Assembly: GCA_017532085.1 (NCBI GenBank)
Contig: JAFXJT010000071.1
Location: 1-43,510 of the forward strand
Reading direction: 5' to 3'
DNA: 43,510 nucleotides
Source of the DNA: Oscillospiraceae bacterium
GTDB taxonomy: Bacteria > Bacillota > Clostridia > Oscillospirales > Ruminococcaceae
The stretch's first letter is position 1, and every line of letters starts with the position of its first letter. The notes under the pieces were generated by a model. That model was not told the origin of the DNA. It did no database searches and saw only the letters and a list, made by a program, of their open reading frames with translations. Positions 16,007-24,489 of the stretch are shown one piece after another. A program made the translations under genes and the position numbers.

Positions 16007-18454
16007 TCAAAGAATGCCGTCCAAAGCGGCGATGACGCAGGGCAATGAGCCCGTCACAAGAGCACTGTTCTGCGCAGACTGATATTCCAGCACCAGCATA
16101 CCCGAAACCGGCGAGACCGGTGTGGAAAGCAATATCGTCAGCGCTCTTGAGGGATCTGCATCACAAAGAGGCAGTGTGTGCATGGGCGTAATGGGACTGC
16201 CGTTCGGAGATTGGATTCCATATCGCAGCACGGCATGATTGCTGTTGCGGAGCGAATCGGCAGCCTGCAAAGTCAATCGTACCAAAGAGCCTGTTGGCAG
16301 AACGATCAATTGCGGCAGAGCAAATCGTGCAGGATGCTCGTCATCTTCAGCAAGCATCAGCTGCGGCTGCGTATGATACATAGCACGGTAATATGCCTCA
16401 TACATCGCATGTGCAGCCGTCTGATTGCTTTGACGACGAAGCATTCTGTGCCAGCGATCGATTTTTTCCATATGCTCACGCTGGACGGTATCGGGATGAA
16501 ACTCTTTGGAAAGTCCTTCAAACACCTGACCCTCTTCATAAAGCACATCATAGAAATTTTCAAAACAGAGTCGCTGGGGCATACACCATAATTGCCAATC
16601 GGTGATGGCACCGGGCCAGCACATGCTGCAATAGGGCTGTGCATAAAACATTGCAGGTTCTTTGGCGATGGCATAATTAAAATAGCTGCTCCATTCATCC
16701 AGACCGGTTGTTGCGATGTCGGGATATTGCTCCAGCATGGAAAGATACAATTTGCGGTCAATGATCTGCGGTTGATGCGAGGAATATTGCAGTGTGGGCA
16801 GATGCTGACTGTTCAGGAATGCTGCGGTACGGAACATACTCAGATCATAAGAGGTATAATTGCCCTGTGTACCGTTCCATTGACAAAGATCATAGCAATA
16901 ATAGGCTTGATAGCGTCCGTTTTTCCGGAAAAAGGTTTCATCCAGAGGCATCAGCGGACGATAATCGTCATCGGTCATGATGAACACATCATCCAGCGGT
17001 GCTTTCTGCATCAACAGGCAGCGCAGGAAGAAATTGCGCATGGTATGATCCTGCGGCAGCGGGATATCACCCAGCAGTTCTTCATCGGTAAAAAAGCGAA
17101 GACGGATTCTGCCATGAAACGCTTCTTTAAGCTCCGGAATGTTTTTGGAAGGACAGCAGACCAGCAGTTCTTCAATAAACGGCAGATATGCATCCCAATA
17201 GGGCAAGGTACGCAGCAGATCTTGGTTGCGTGCCGTGAGCACTACCATCTGACGCAGAGGCGTATGAGGTGCCGTGCCGTGCATAGGCGCAATGGTGCAG
17301 AGCGCATCTGCCATATCTTCGGCAGTTTCATCCCATGTTCGAGGACGATATGCAGCGGCATCGCTTCGTTTTTGCTGATAAGCGGCTTCATCGGCAAGCA
17401 GCGCTTTTACAGCCTCCAGCAGAGATTCGGTACTGGTATGATCAAAATACACAGCAATCTCTCCCCCTACCTCACGCAGCACAGGAATATCGGAGGCAAG
17501 CACCGGTGTGCCATGGCGGAAGGCTTCTACAATAGGAAGACCAAAGCCTTCGTTTTTGGTGGGAAATACTACGGCAAGTGCATTTTCGTACAATGCATGA
17601 ATGGTAGCATCCGAGGGGGTATCGGCAAAGAAGAAATCGGAGCCGTTTTTCGGATGCTGTTTCATTTTTTGAGCAAACTCTTCCATATTCCAACCGATGC
17701 GGCCTGCAAACACCACACGGATTCCAAGCTCCGATAAGGCATCCACAGCATCCAGCACCAGGGCATGATTTTTTCTCGGCTCAATGGTGCCGACCATTAA
17801 CACATAACGATATTTGGACAGATGTTTCATCAAAGCAGCATCAGGCTGCTCTTTGGAGTCCGTTTGCGGTGCAAAATCTCCGCCCAACGGAATGACGGTG
17901 CAGGGCGGCGGTGTCAATGAAAGCTGGCCGCAAAGCGTGTGCAGGGCATCTTTTGTAGCATATGCGTTGCAGATGATATGATTGGCATATTGCAGCACGG
18001 CAGAAGTCCAAGCCAGAAACTGCGTTGCGGTATTCTGATGGAAATACTGCGGCTCCGTAACGGGAATCAGATCATAGAGATGGGAAACGATCGTCACACC
18101 GCGCTGCCGCAGTTTGGGAAATAGCCAGCTGCGTCGCATAGGCATATTCCACGCACTGTCAATATCGAAGAACACCGCATCCGGCTGCAGCGCATCGGGT
18201 GCAATTGTGATGGGCGGTGCTGCACCATAGGGCGAGCCGCTTTGCTTTGTGTAATAGGTGATAAATGCATCGTGGGGCAGAATACGCCATTGGGTATGAC
18301 AAGGAAGATCGCACAGCAATACAACATCCAGCTTAGGATTTTTGAGCATACGCAGCACCACGGCTTTCGCAACACGCTGAATGCCTGTGGTAAAGGGAGT
18401 AAGGCATAGACGGGAAAGATCGATATACACTTTGGTAATAGGCTGAGATGCCAT
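16007..18454 (-). CDS. Double glycosyltransferase: GT4 plus a DDD-motif GT-A-like domain
   Basis: An 815-residue cytoplasmic protein. Residues 1-390 form a GT4, GT-B-fold transferase: VGTIEPRKNH near 221 starts the C-terminal lobe, and NEGFGLPIVE at 301-310 is the EX7E motif (Glu302 and Glu310). Residues about 400-690 form a second unit opening with VVLTARNQDLLR and carrying a DDD metal motif at 495-497 (FIMTDDDYRP). It looks like a GT-A or Stealth-like sugar (phospho)transferase, but the family is uncertain. The last ~120 residues are beta-rich without a recognised domain. ATG 18454 follows AGGAG, which overlaps the TAA of the previous gene. Two linked transferases suggest that two successive sugars are added in the D-rhamnan pathway. 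Confidence 0.75.
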   Translation of the reverse strand: MASQPITKVYIDLSRLCLTPFTTGIQRVAKAVVLRMLKNPKLDVVLLCDLPCHTQWRILPHDAFITYYTKQSGSPYGAAPPITIAPDALQPDAVFFDIDSAWNMPMRRSWLFPKLRQRGVTIVSHLYDLIPVTEPQYFHQNTATQFLAWTSAVLQYANHIICNAYATKDALHTLCGQLSLTPPPCTVIPLGGDFAPQTDSKEQPDAALMKHLSKYRYVLMVGTIEPRKNHALVLDAVDALSELGIRVVFAGRIGWNMEEFAQKMKQHPKNGSDFFFADTPSDATIHALYENALAVVFPTKNEGFGLPIVEAFRHGTPVLASDIPVLREVGGEIAVYFDHTSTESLLEAVKALLADEAAYQQKRSDAAAYRPRTWDETAEDMADALCTIAPMHGTAPHTPLRQMVVLTARNQDLLRTLPYWDAYLPFIEELLVCCPSKNIPELKEAFHGRIRLRFFTDEELLGDIPLPQDHTMRNFFLRCLLMQKAPLDDVFIMTDDDYRPLMPLDETFFRKNGRYQAYYCYDLCQWNGTQGNYTSYDLSMFRTAAFLNSQHLPTLQYSSHQPQIIDRKLYLSMLEQYPDIATTGLDEWSSYFNYAIAKEPAMFYAQPYCSMCWPGAITDWQLWCMPQRLCFENFYDVLYEEGQVFEGLSKEFHPDTVQREHMEKIDRWHRMLRRQSNQTAAHAMYEAYYRAMYHTQPQLMLAEDDEHPARFALPQLIVLPTGSLVRLTLQAADSLRNSNHAVLRYGIQSPNGSPITPMHTLPLCDADPSRALTILLSTPVSPVSGMLVLEYQSAQNSALVTGSLPCVIAALDGIL

Positions 18455-18460
18455 GCGTCA

Positions 18461-18946
18461 TTACTCCTTTCCGGCGATTTTCTTGGCAAGCTTCTGCAAG
18501 CTGCGGGGCAATTTCTGATAGATACGTACCAGACGATCCGGCAGTCCGTTGTTTACCACATGAATGGTGAGCTGCGGTGTCTGCGATTCCAAGGGCAGCG
18601 GACAATCCAGAAGCGGCATCGGATTGTTGCGGTATTCCTGTGAACGAAGCACGGAATTCAGCAAAGTGGTTTGAAATTGTGATGAAGGCAATGACAGCTG
18701 CGATTCCCAGTTTTGTGCGGCCGCTTGATCAATGGGACGCTGCAGCAGGGTGAGATACACAGCATGAAGGAAGTCACGATTTTCGAGCGGTTTCAGCAGT
18801 TCATAGGAAACATGATCCGGCGCAACAGCAGCCATGACGGCGAATACCGCTTCAGAACAATAAAATGTATTGCCTGCAGCCTGCATTCTTTGTTCAGCGA
18901 GTGCAAACAATGCTCTTGACAGTGCTTCATCCGAATAGATTTTCAT
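18461..18946 (-). CDS. DUF4214-like protein of the polysaccharide cluster
   Basis: A 161-residue soluble protein. Residues about 55-105 (LKPLENRDFLHAVYLTLLQRP, then a loop, then TTLLNSVLRSQEYR) match the DUF4214 pattern of a helix with LLxR followed by a second helix ending in SxEY. DUF4214 units occur in bacterial surface proteins and beside glycosyltransferases; their role is unsettled. The C-terminal tail is basic (LPRSLQKLAKKIAGK). The ATG at 18946 has only a weak upstream ribosome site, and an in-frame TGA 15 bases upstream excludes a longer start. It lies between two large glycosyltransferase genes, six bases before the next. Confidence 0.6.
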   Translation of the reverse strand: MKIYSDEALSRALFALAEQRMQAAGNTFYCSEAVFAVMAAVAPDHVSYELLKPLENRDFLHAVYLTLLQRPIDQAAAQNWESQLSLPSSQFQTTLLNSVLRSQEYRNNPMPLLDCPLPLESQTPQLTIHVVNNGLPDRLVRIYQKLPRSLQKLAKKIAGKE

Positions 18947-19001
18947 AGATCGGTTGCAGCATCAGAACAGATGATTCTCTGATGACTGGCTCTCCTTTCT
19001 T

Positions 19002-21377
19002 TCAGGGGGTTTCGGGAGCAATCCGCACAGCGGCTGTCCAGGTCATTGGTTCATTGCGGAAGGCGGAGGGCATCGGATACAGACCCTGTCCAATAGGGAT
19101 CAGTGCTTCCAGAGCGAGTCCATGATCTGCAAGCTCCTTTTGCAGCGTTTCTTTTGTCCAGAATACATCGTAAACATGATATTTTCCCCAGCCGGTTCTC
19201 TGACGATGGGGAACCTCAAACCGAAGGTTGGGAACATCAAACAGCAGCAGACCGACAGGTGTCAATGCAGCCTTCAGCTTATTCCACAGGAGCTGGCGGC
19301 TTGCATATTCATAATGGCGGATGAATCGGAAGATTGTAATGACATCATATTGTCCGCTGATTGCCTGATCCAGCAGATCAATCTGCATTGTATGCAGCGA
19401 TGCGGTGGGGAAGCGGCGTTTTACAAGCTCCAGCATCGCAGGAGAAGCATCGCCTGCGGTGCAATCACCGAATGGCAGCAGCATTTGCAGAATCCTGCCG
19501 TCACCGCATGCCAGATCCAGCAAACGGCAATCCGTTCGATTTTGAAGCTGATGTGCCAGCAATACAGCAACACTTTGTCGTTCCATCAGATCAAAGCAGT
19601 TTTGCGGATAAGCAGAGAATCTGGTTTTGGTATAGTCATTGGCCACATCCTGCCGCTGATAATAGGCTTTCAATGCGGCATGGCCTTTGATCAGATGTCG
19701 ATTTTCCAGCTTTAGCTGTCGATCCCATTCAAAAATTGTGATGACACCGAAGGGTGCAGGGTGCTTGGCACATTCTTCTGCATAGTGCACGAAGGAATGT
19801 CCTGAAACCAGATCTTTCAGTCGTTCCGTGCGCCATGCATTGGCAAATCCCGCATAGGAATCCCGGATGGTATGGAGTGCTTTGGTCAATGCTTGCGCAC
19901 TGCAATCCTCACTGACTACACCCAGACCGGTTTGGCAGATCAGCTCGGCGATACCGGCAGCAGGAGTAGCCGCTACAGGCAGACCCATCAGCATACCTTC
20001 CAGTGCAGAAAGAGAGCAGGCATGATTATAGTTATGATCGGCATAGGGAATCAGAACACAATCAATGCTGCTGTAAAACTCGGTCATATCCTGCTTTCCA
20101 TACAAAACCGTGCAATTGGCGGCATTTAGGAGGCTCTGCGGTACGGCAGCCCCATCCGGATCACGCCAGAGCACGATGAACTGCACCTCAGGACACAGAC
20201 GTACCGTTTCGCAAAGTGCAGGAATACCACGGGATTCTGCTTGTTCCTCCAGCATAGGCGAGGATGCAAAGCCCACAGTAAACCGTTCCTTTTGAAAAAC
20301 ACGAGGACGACGGCTGAACATCGGCTTTTTTGTATCAATATACGGATAAATGACAGCAGGACGCCGAAATCCCAGCTTCTGCATAGTATCGGCAGCAGTT
20401 TGCGAAGCGGTGCAGTAATGATGCACGCCGTAATCACACAGATGAAGCAGCTCCTGCATTTGGCTGCCGCCCAGTTTCTGTGCAGGATTCTGTCCGCTTA
20501 AGCGCAGAATGCTGTTGCACATCAGCATACAGCCCTTGCCTGCATGCAAAATACCGGAGGTGCTTTCGCAGAAGATTAACAAAGCAGGTTTGTGTTGTTT
20601 GATCCATTCGGGCAGCAAGGCATCCGGAACATAATAGACATCGCCTTGCTGCTGAATGCAATTTCCTTCGGATTCAATTGAAAGGATTTGTGCGGGATAG
20701 CGGCTTGCAGTTTTCAGCAAACGGTAGAGATCCCACACCTCATTGCGAATGGCATCCATACCATTGCCGGAAGAAAAGCTGCGGCATACCAGCATGATTG
20801 GACGATGAAAAGCAGCATCGCTGCATTCCTGCAGCGTGGTTTGCAGTACCGAGGCATAACGGGTTTCCAGCGCCGACAATGCCTGTTGTGTTTGCTCTTC
20901 CCCGGAGGCGTTCTGTACGGCCTGCAGCTCTTGAAAGAGTGTTTCGCCGGAAAATCGGGGCAGCTCGGTCAGCGGTGCACAGCCTGCCTGCGGCCGGCTT
21001 TCCGGTGCAGCAGCAGCGAACGCTTCGTTCATAGTATCTTCCAGTGTCTGCAAAGCTTCCTGCTGCACAGAGCGGCTGTGAAGCAATGCCTGACGCTGTT
21101 CCTGTGCCAATGCGCTGCAGCGCCGATCAATTTGCTCGGAAAGTGCCGCAAGCTGTGCTTTGACAGCATCCATGTTGTGTTGCAGCTCTGTCATGGCATC
21201 GGCAGCAGCGGTATTAAATTCGTTCTGCGCCTGACCAAAGGGATTGACATACCAAAAGGTCATTTTTCTGCCCAGCCGTTTGACCAGTTTTCCCTTGCCT
21301 TGCGGAGCAGATACGGTAAAGCTTTCTTTTTGTGCATTTACTCGGTTCACTTTTTGTCGCAGATCTTCGTCACGCAT
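19002..21377 (-). CDS. Coiled-coil / glycosyltransferase / methyltransferase fusion protein
   Basis: A 791-residue cytoplasmic protein. Residues 1-50 are basic (KGKLVKRLGRK, FWYVNPFGQ) and may sit at the membrane. Residues about 58-123 are a long coiled coil rich in Ala, Gln and Glu. Residues about 190-540 form a GT4-like transferase (VGFASS, YSSIDCVLIPY, ALEGMLMGLPVAATPAAG). Residues about 578-791 form a class I SAM methyltransferase, with motif I LLDLACGDG at 619-627 and LLFDVPNLRF later. ATG 21377 is chosen because AGGAGG, overlapping the previous TGA, lies eight bases upstream. A coiled coil plus a terminal methyltransferase recalls WbdD of E. coli O9a, which caps and measures the chain for Wzt recognition; that comparison is inference. 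Confidence 0.8.
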   Translation of the reverse strand: MRDEDLRQKVNRVNAQKESFTVSAPQGKGKLVKRLGRKMTFWYVNPFGQAQNEFNTAAADAMTELQHNMDAVKAQLAALSEQIDRRCSALAQEQRQALLHSRSVQQEALQTLEDTMNEAFAAAAPESRPQAGCAPLTELPRFSGETLFQELQAVQNASGEEQTQQALSALETRYASVLQTTLQECSDAAFHRPIMLVCRSFSSGNGMDAIRNEVWDLYRLLKTASRYPAQILSIESEGNCIQQQGDVYYVPDALLPEWIKQHKPALLIFCESTSGILHAGKGCMLMCNSILRLSGQNPAQKLGGSQMQELLHLCDYGVHHYCTASQTAADTMQKLGFRRPAVIYPYIDTKKPMFSRRPRVFQKERFTVGFASSPMLEEQAESRGIPALCETVRLCPEVQFIVLWRDPDGAAVPQSLLNAANCTVLYGKQDMTEFYSSIDCVLIPYADHNYNHACSLSALEGMLMGLPVAATPAAGIAELICQTGLGVVSEDCSAQALTKALHTIRDSYAGFANAWRTERLKDLVSGHSFVHYAEECAKHPAPFGVITIFEWDRQLKLENRHLIKGHAALKAYYQRQDVANDYTKTRFSAYPQNCFDLMERQSVAVLLAHQLQNRTDCRLLDLACGDGRILQMLLPFGDCTAGDASPAMLELVKRRFPTASLHTMQIDLLDQAISGQYDVITIFRFIRHYEYASRQLLWNKLKAALTPVGLLLFDVPNLRFEVPHRQRTGWGKYHVYDVFWTKETLQKELADHGLALEALIPIGQGLYPMPSAFRNEPMTWTAAVRIAPETP

Positions 21378-21381
21378 AAGC

Positions 21382-22599
21382 TCAGCCTCCTGTTTTCGAT
21401 TGGTTTGAAAATGACCATTCATGCGCCAGATGTGCAACGCCTGTTTCATCAATGGCATTATATACTACAAAGCGCACGGCCTGTGCACGGTAATCATAAG
21501 CAAACATATCCATCCGTCTGAGTGCTACATCGAACCAATAGGTTCCGGCCACCAGCTGCAGCGGAGAGAATGTGCAGAGAATTTCATCGGTTTGATGCAG
21601 CAAGATCGGCTTCAGATGTTCCCGCTGGGTATTCGTGCCATAGCAAAGAAGCTTATCGGCACGATACAAAGCGAGCCCTATCAGCGCCTCTTCCGCTTTT
21701 TGCGGATCTGCTTTGCAGCGGATCCGAAGCACAACAGAATCGCCGGTGCGGCATTGCGTAATGGGTTCGCCATTGGTATTGAGCAGTGCGATTTCTGTGA
21801 TAGCAGCGGGAAGCTCTTCTTGCTGCGCTTCTGTTTGGGTCTGTATAGGTTTTTTAGCCGTCGAAGCCGTGCGTTGTCCCATATACTCCATATAGAGTGG
21901 GTGCACTTCGGAGGGTGCTCCTTCCATGCGGATCACGCCTTCGCTGATCCAGATGCTGCGGTCGCAGATGCGTTCTAACTGCGCCATGCTATGGGATACG
22001 ATGACAATGGTTGTGCCCTGGGCTTTGATCTCCATTAATCGTTCAAAGCATTTTGCTTGGAAGGCAGCATCGCCAACGGCAAGAATTTCATCAATCAGCA
22101 GGATATCGGCACCGACATGAATGGCAACGGAGAAAGCAAGGCGCATATACATACCCGAAGAATACGTGCGCACAGGATGATCAATAAACTCTTCCAGCTC
22201 GGAAAAATCAATGATTTCCTGCAAGCGGGCATCGATTTCTTTGCGGGTCAGACCAAAAATAGATGCATTGGTGTAGATGTTTTCCCGTCCTGTCATATCG
22301 GGATGGAAGCCGGCACCCAGCTCCAGCAGAGAGGACACGCGGCCATCCATGGCAACAGAGCCTTCATCGGGAAATAGAATCCGGCTCATCAGTTTCAACA
22401 GTGTGGATTTGCCGCAGCCGTTCTTGCCGATCAGTGCGATGGCTTCTCCTTTTTCCACCGTCAGAGAAACACCCTTAAGCACCCACCGTTCTTCATAGCG
22501 TCGGCGATTGGCAAACAATAGTTTTTCTTTTAAGGATTGTCCACGATCTGCATAGATGCGGAATTTCTTTTTCAGATTCTTGATGGTAATGGCAGGCAT
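21382..22599 (-). CDS. wzt: Polysaccharide ABC exporter ATPase with Wzt-type C-terminal domain
   Basis: A 405-residue protein. Residues 1-245 form an ABC ATPase of the polysaccharide-export class: Walker A GKNGCGKST at 58-66, the family signature TYSSGMYMRLAFS (LSGGQ replaced by SSGM, usual for Wzt/TagH), Walker B ILLIDE and the switch His in VIVSHS. Residues about 265-405 form a beta-sandwich like the Wzt carbohydrate-binding domain (ITEIALLNTNGEPITQ, VAGTYWFDVALRR). In O9a-like systems this domain recognises the modified chain end before export. Start ATG 22599 follows GGGAG. It is paired with the permease just upstream. Confidence 0.9.
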   Translation of the reverse strand: MPAITIKNLKKKFRIYADRGQSLKEKLLFANRRRYEERWVLKGVSLTVEKGEAIALIGKNGCGKSTLLKLMSRILFPDEGSVAMDGRVSSLLELGAGFHPDMTGRENIYTNASIFGLTRKEIDARLQEIIDFSELEEFIDHPVRTYSSGMYMRLAFSVAIHVGADILLIDEILAVGDAAFQAKCFERLMEIKAQGTTIVIVSHSMAQLERICDRSIWISEGVIRMEGAPSEVHPLYMEYMGQRTASTAKKPIQTQTEAQQEELPAAITEIALLNTNGEPITQCRTGDSVVLRIRCKADPQKAEEALIGLALYRADKLLCYGTNTQREHLKPILLHQTDEILCTFSPLQLVAGTYWFDVALRRMDMFAYDYRAQAVRFVVYNAIDETGVAHLAHEWSFSNQSKTGG

Positions 22600-22660
22600 A
22601 TCAGATCTCCCAAATTGGTCTTATTCCGACAGCATAAGACAGTGGCGTTCATATTGCAGA

Positions 22661-23437
22661 TTAAAGAACCTCGGCAAAGCGTTTTTGCAATCGAGAAAAC
22701 AGATACATTCCCAGCAGCAAAATCACAAGGCTCATTCCCAGTGCGAGCAGCAGCAATCTGCCATTGGGGGATATCTGATGATACAGAATATCCCGATAGG
22801 CAAGAAGGATTGGAGTCATAGGGTTCAGCAGATACCAGGTGCGCCAATGCTCGGGCACAAAATCAATACCGTATACCACAGGGGAGAGATACATCCATGC
22901 CATATTGACAACACCCATGATATGCTCCAGATCACGGCAGTATACGGTAATCGCAGAAACGATGAGATTGACACCCAGCACCAGCAGATATTGTATCAGC
23001 ATCACGGGAATCAGCCATGGCAGAGCACGCCATGCAACACCAAGTCCTGCAATGGCAATTACCGCAAAGATGATCACAAAGGAAAACAGCATATTGCAAA
23101 AACTGCTGGTAGTATAGGCAAGCGGCAGCACCTCACGGGGGAAATAGATCTTTTTGATCATATTTTTTTGATCAAGGATCAGCCGTGAACCGGTGGTCAA
23201 TGCTGAGGAAAAAAAGATCCACGGTACGAGAGCTACAAACAAATGCAGATAGTAATGCTCAATTCCGCTGCGCATGATATAAGAAAACACTACCGTATAG
23301 ACCAGCAGCTGCAGCAGCGGATTCAGAAACGTCCACAAAAAGCCCAGCACACTGCCCTTATACCGTCCTTTGAGATCCTTGCGCACCAGACTGGAGATCA
23401 TTTCACGATATAAATATAATTCACGGAACAGACGCAT
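22661..23437 (-). CDS. wzm: Polysaccharide ABC exporter permease
   Basis: A 258-residue ABC-2 family membrane protein with six predicted helices. Family signs are the N-terminal amphipathic LVRKDLKGRYKGSVLG, then FLWTFLNPLLQLLVY, and the conserved YLSPVVYGIDFVP with NPMTPILLAYRDILY near the C-terminus. It forms the channel of a Wzm-Wzt/TagGH exporter that moves undecaprenyl-linked polysaccharide out of the cytoplasm. GGGAGG lies rather far (15 bases) from the ATG at 23437, suggesting modest translation initiation. The ATPase gene follows after 61 bases. Confidence 0.92.
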   Translation of the reverse strand: MRLFRELYLYREMISSLVRKDLKGRYKGSVLGFLWTFLNPLLQLLVYTVVFSYIMRSGIEHYYLHLFVALVPWIFFSSALTTGSRLILDQKNMIKKIYFPREVLPLAYTTSSFCNMLFSFVIIFAVIAIAGLGVAWRALPWLIPVMLIQYLLVLGVNLIVSAITVYCRDLEHIMGVVNMAWMYLSPVVYGIDFVPEHWRTWYLLNPMTPILLAYRDILYHQISPNGRLLLLALGMSLVILLLGMYLFSRLQKRFAEVL

Positions 23438-23507
23438 GTTTCTTTTGATATGCCTCCCTTATCACAGAGAAAACGATGGTTTCATCGGAGGAGTTTCTTA
23501 ACAAGTC

Positions 23508-24458
23508 TTATTGCGCGGCGTAATATGCACGCCAATACGCAAGGGTATCCTTGAGTGTTTGCTGCAGCGCAATCGCAGGAGACCAGCCCGTATCCTGCTG
23601 CAGCTTTGTGATATCCGCTTCGATGATGGGAATATCGACAGGGCGCAGCTTCTCAGGGTCAGTCTGGATTGCATACGGAACGCCGGAGAGCGCATGAATC
23701 TGTTTCAGCAGTTCGGAAATTGCGATGGCATTCTGGCTGCCTACGTTATAAATCCGACCGGAAACACCTTTTGTCATAATCAGACCATATGCACGGACAA
23801 TATCCCGCACATCGGTAAAATCTCGTTTTGCGCTTAAGTTTCCGGTTCGGATCACAGGCTCCTGCATACCGTATTCGATGGCAGCGGTCTGTTTGCAAAA
23901 ATCAGAAACCACAAATTGCGGCGATTGTCCCGGACCGATATGGTTAAAGGCACGCACAGCTGTGATCCATAAGCCATAGGCACGTTGATAGATCATTGCC
24001 ATCTGCTCGGCACAGACCTTGGTTGCCGCATAAATGTTTGCCGGATGCAGCGGCTCTTCTTCGGAAACCGGACAGGCATCCCGTCGAAGATGTCCATATT
24101 CTTCTCCGGATCCCACAAGCAGAAGCTTTGGCGGATCAGTACAGCTGCGTACAGCTTCCAGCAGATTGATCGTGCCTTTGATGTTGATATCAGCAGTCAG
24201 TTGGGGTTGTTTCCATGAAAGTGCCACCGAGCTTTGTGCTGCCAGATGAAAGACACAATCGGGCTGCAGCGTATGCAGCAAAGTGCGAACAGCATCTGCA
24301 TCCAGCAGATCCAGATCATAGATATCGGCAGCCTGCTCTGCTGCAAAGGATTCCTGTTTCAGCTTTGTGACAGATACCTGCCAGCCCAGATCCTCTGTAA
24401 GATGCCGCAGCAGATAGGGGCCTACAAAGCCTGCTGCACCAAGAATCAACGCGTTCAA
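23508..24458 (-). CDS. rmd: GDP-4-dehydro-6-deoxy-D-mannose reductase
   Basis: A 316-residue extended SDR enzyme that reduces GDP-4-keto-6-deoxymannose to GDP-D-rhamnose. Signs are the N-terminal GAAGFVGPYL nucleotide motif, GSGEEYG, the catalytic YAATK, and the long conserved stretch NHIGPGQSPQFVVSDF with GNLSAKRDFTDVRDIV, all characteristic of Rmd rather than GDP-fucose synthase. The start is TTG 24458, with AAAGGAG eight bases upstream; no ATG fits the family N-terminus. It lies 31 bases after a GT4 gene and two genes after gmd, completing the GDP-D-rhamnose route. Confidence 0.9.
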   Translation of the reverse strand: MNALILGAAGFVGPYLLRHLTEDLGWQVSVTKLKQESFAAEQAADIYDLDLLDADAVRTLLHTLQPDCVFHLAAQSSVALSWKQPQLTADINIKGTINLLEAVRSCTDPPKLLLVGSGEEYGHLRRDACPVSEEEPLHPANIYAATKVCAEQMAMIYQRAYGLWITAVRAFNHIGPGQSPQFVVSDFCKQTAAIEYGMQEPVIRTGNLSAKRDFTDVRDIVRAYGLIMTKGVSGRIYNVGSQNAIAISELLKQIHALSGVPYAIQTDPEKLRPVDIPIIEADITKLQQDTGWSPAIALQQTLKDTLAYWRAYYAAQ

Positions 24459-24489
24459 TCGGAGAGCTCCTTTCGTTGGAAACCATATA

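Noticed and set aside
23508-24458. GDP-L-fucose synthase
   Set aside because: The NHIGPGQ and RDFTDVRDIV segments and overall sequence follow Rmd; the diagnostic fucose synthase segments are absent.
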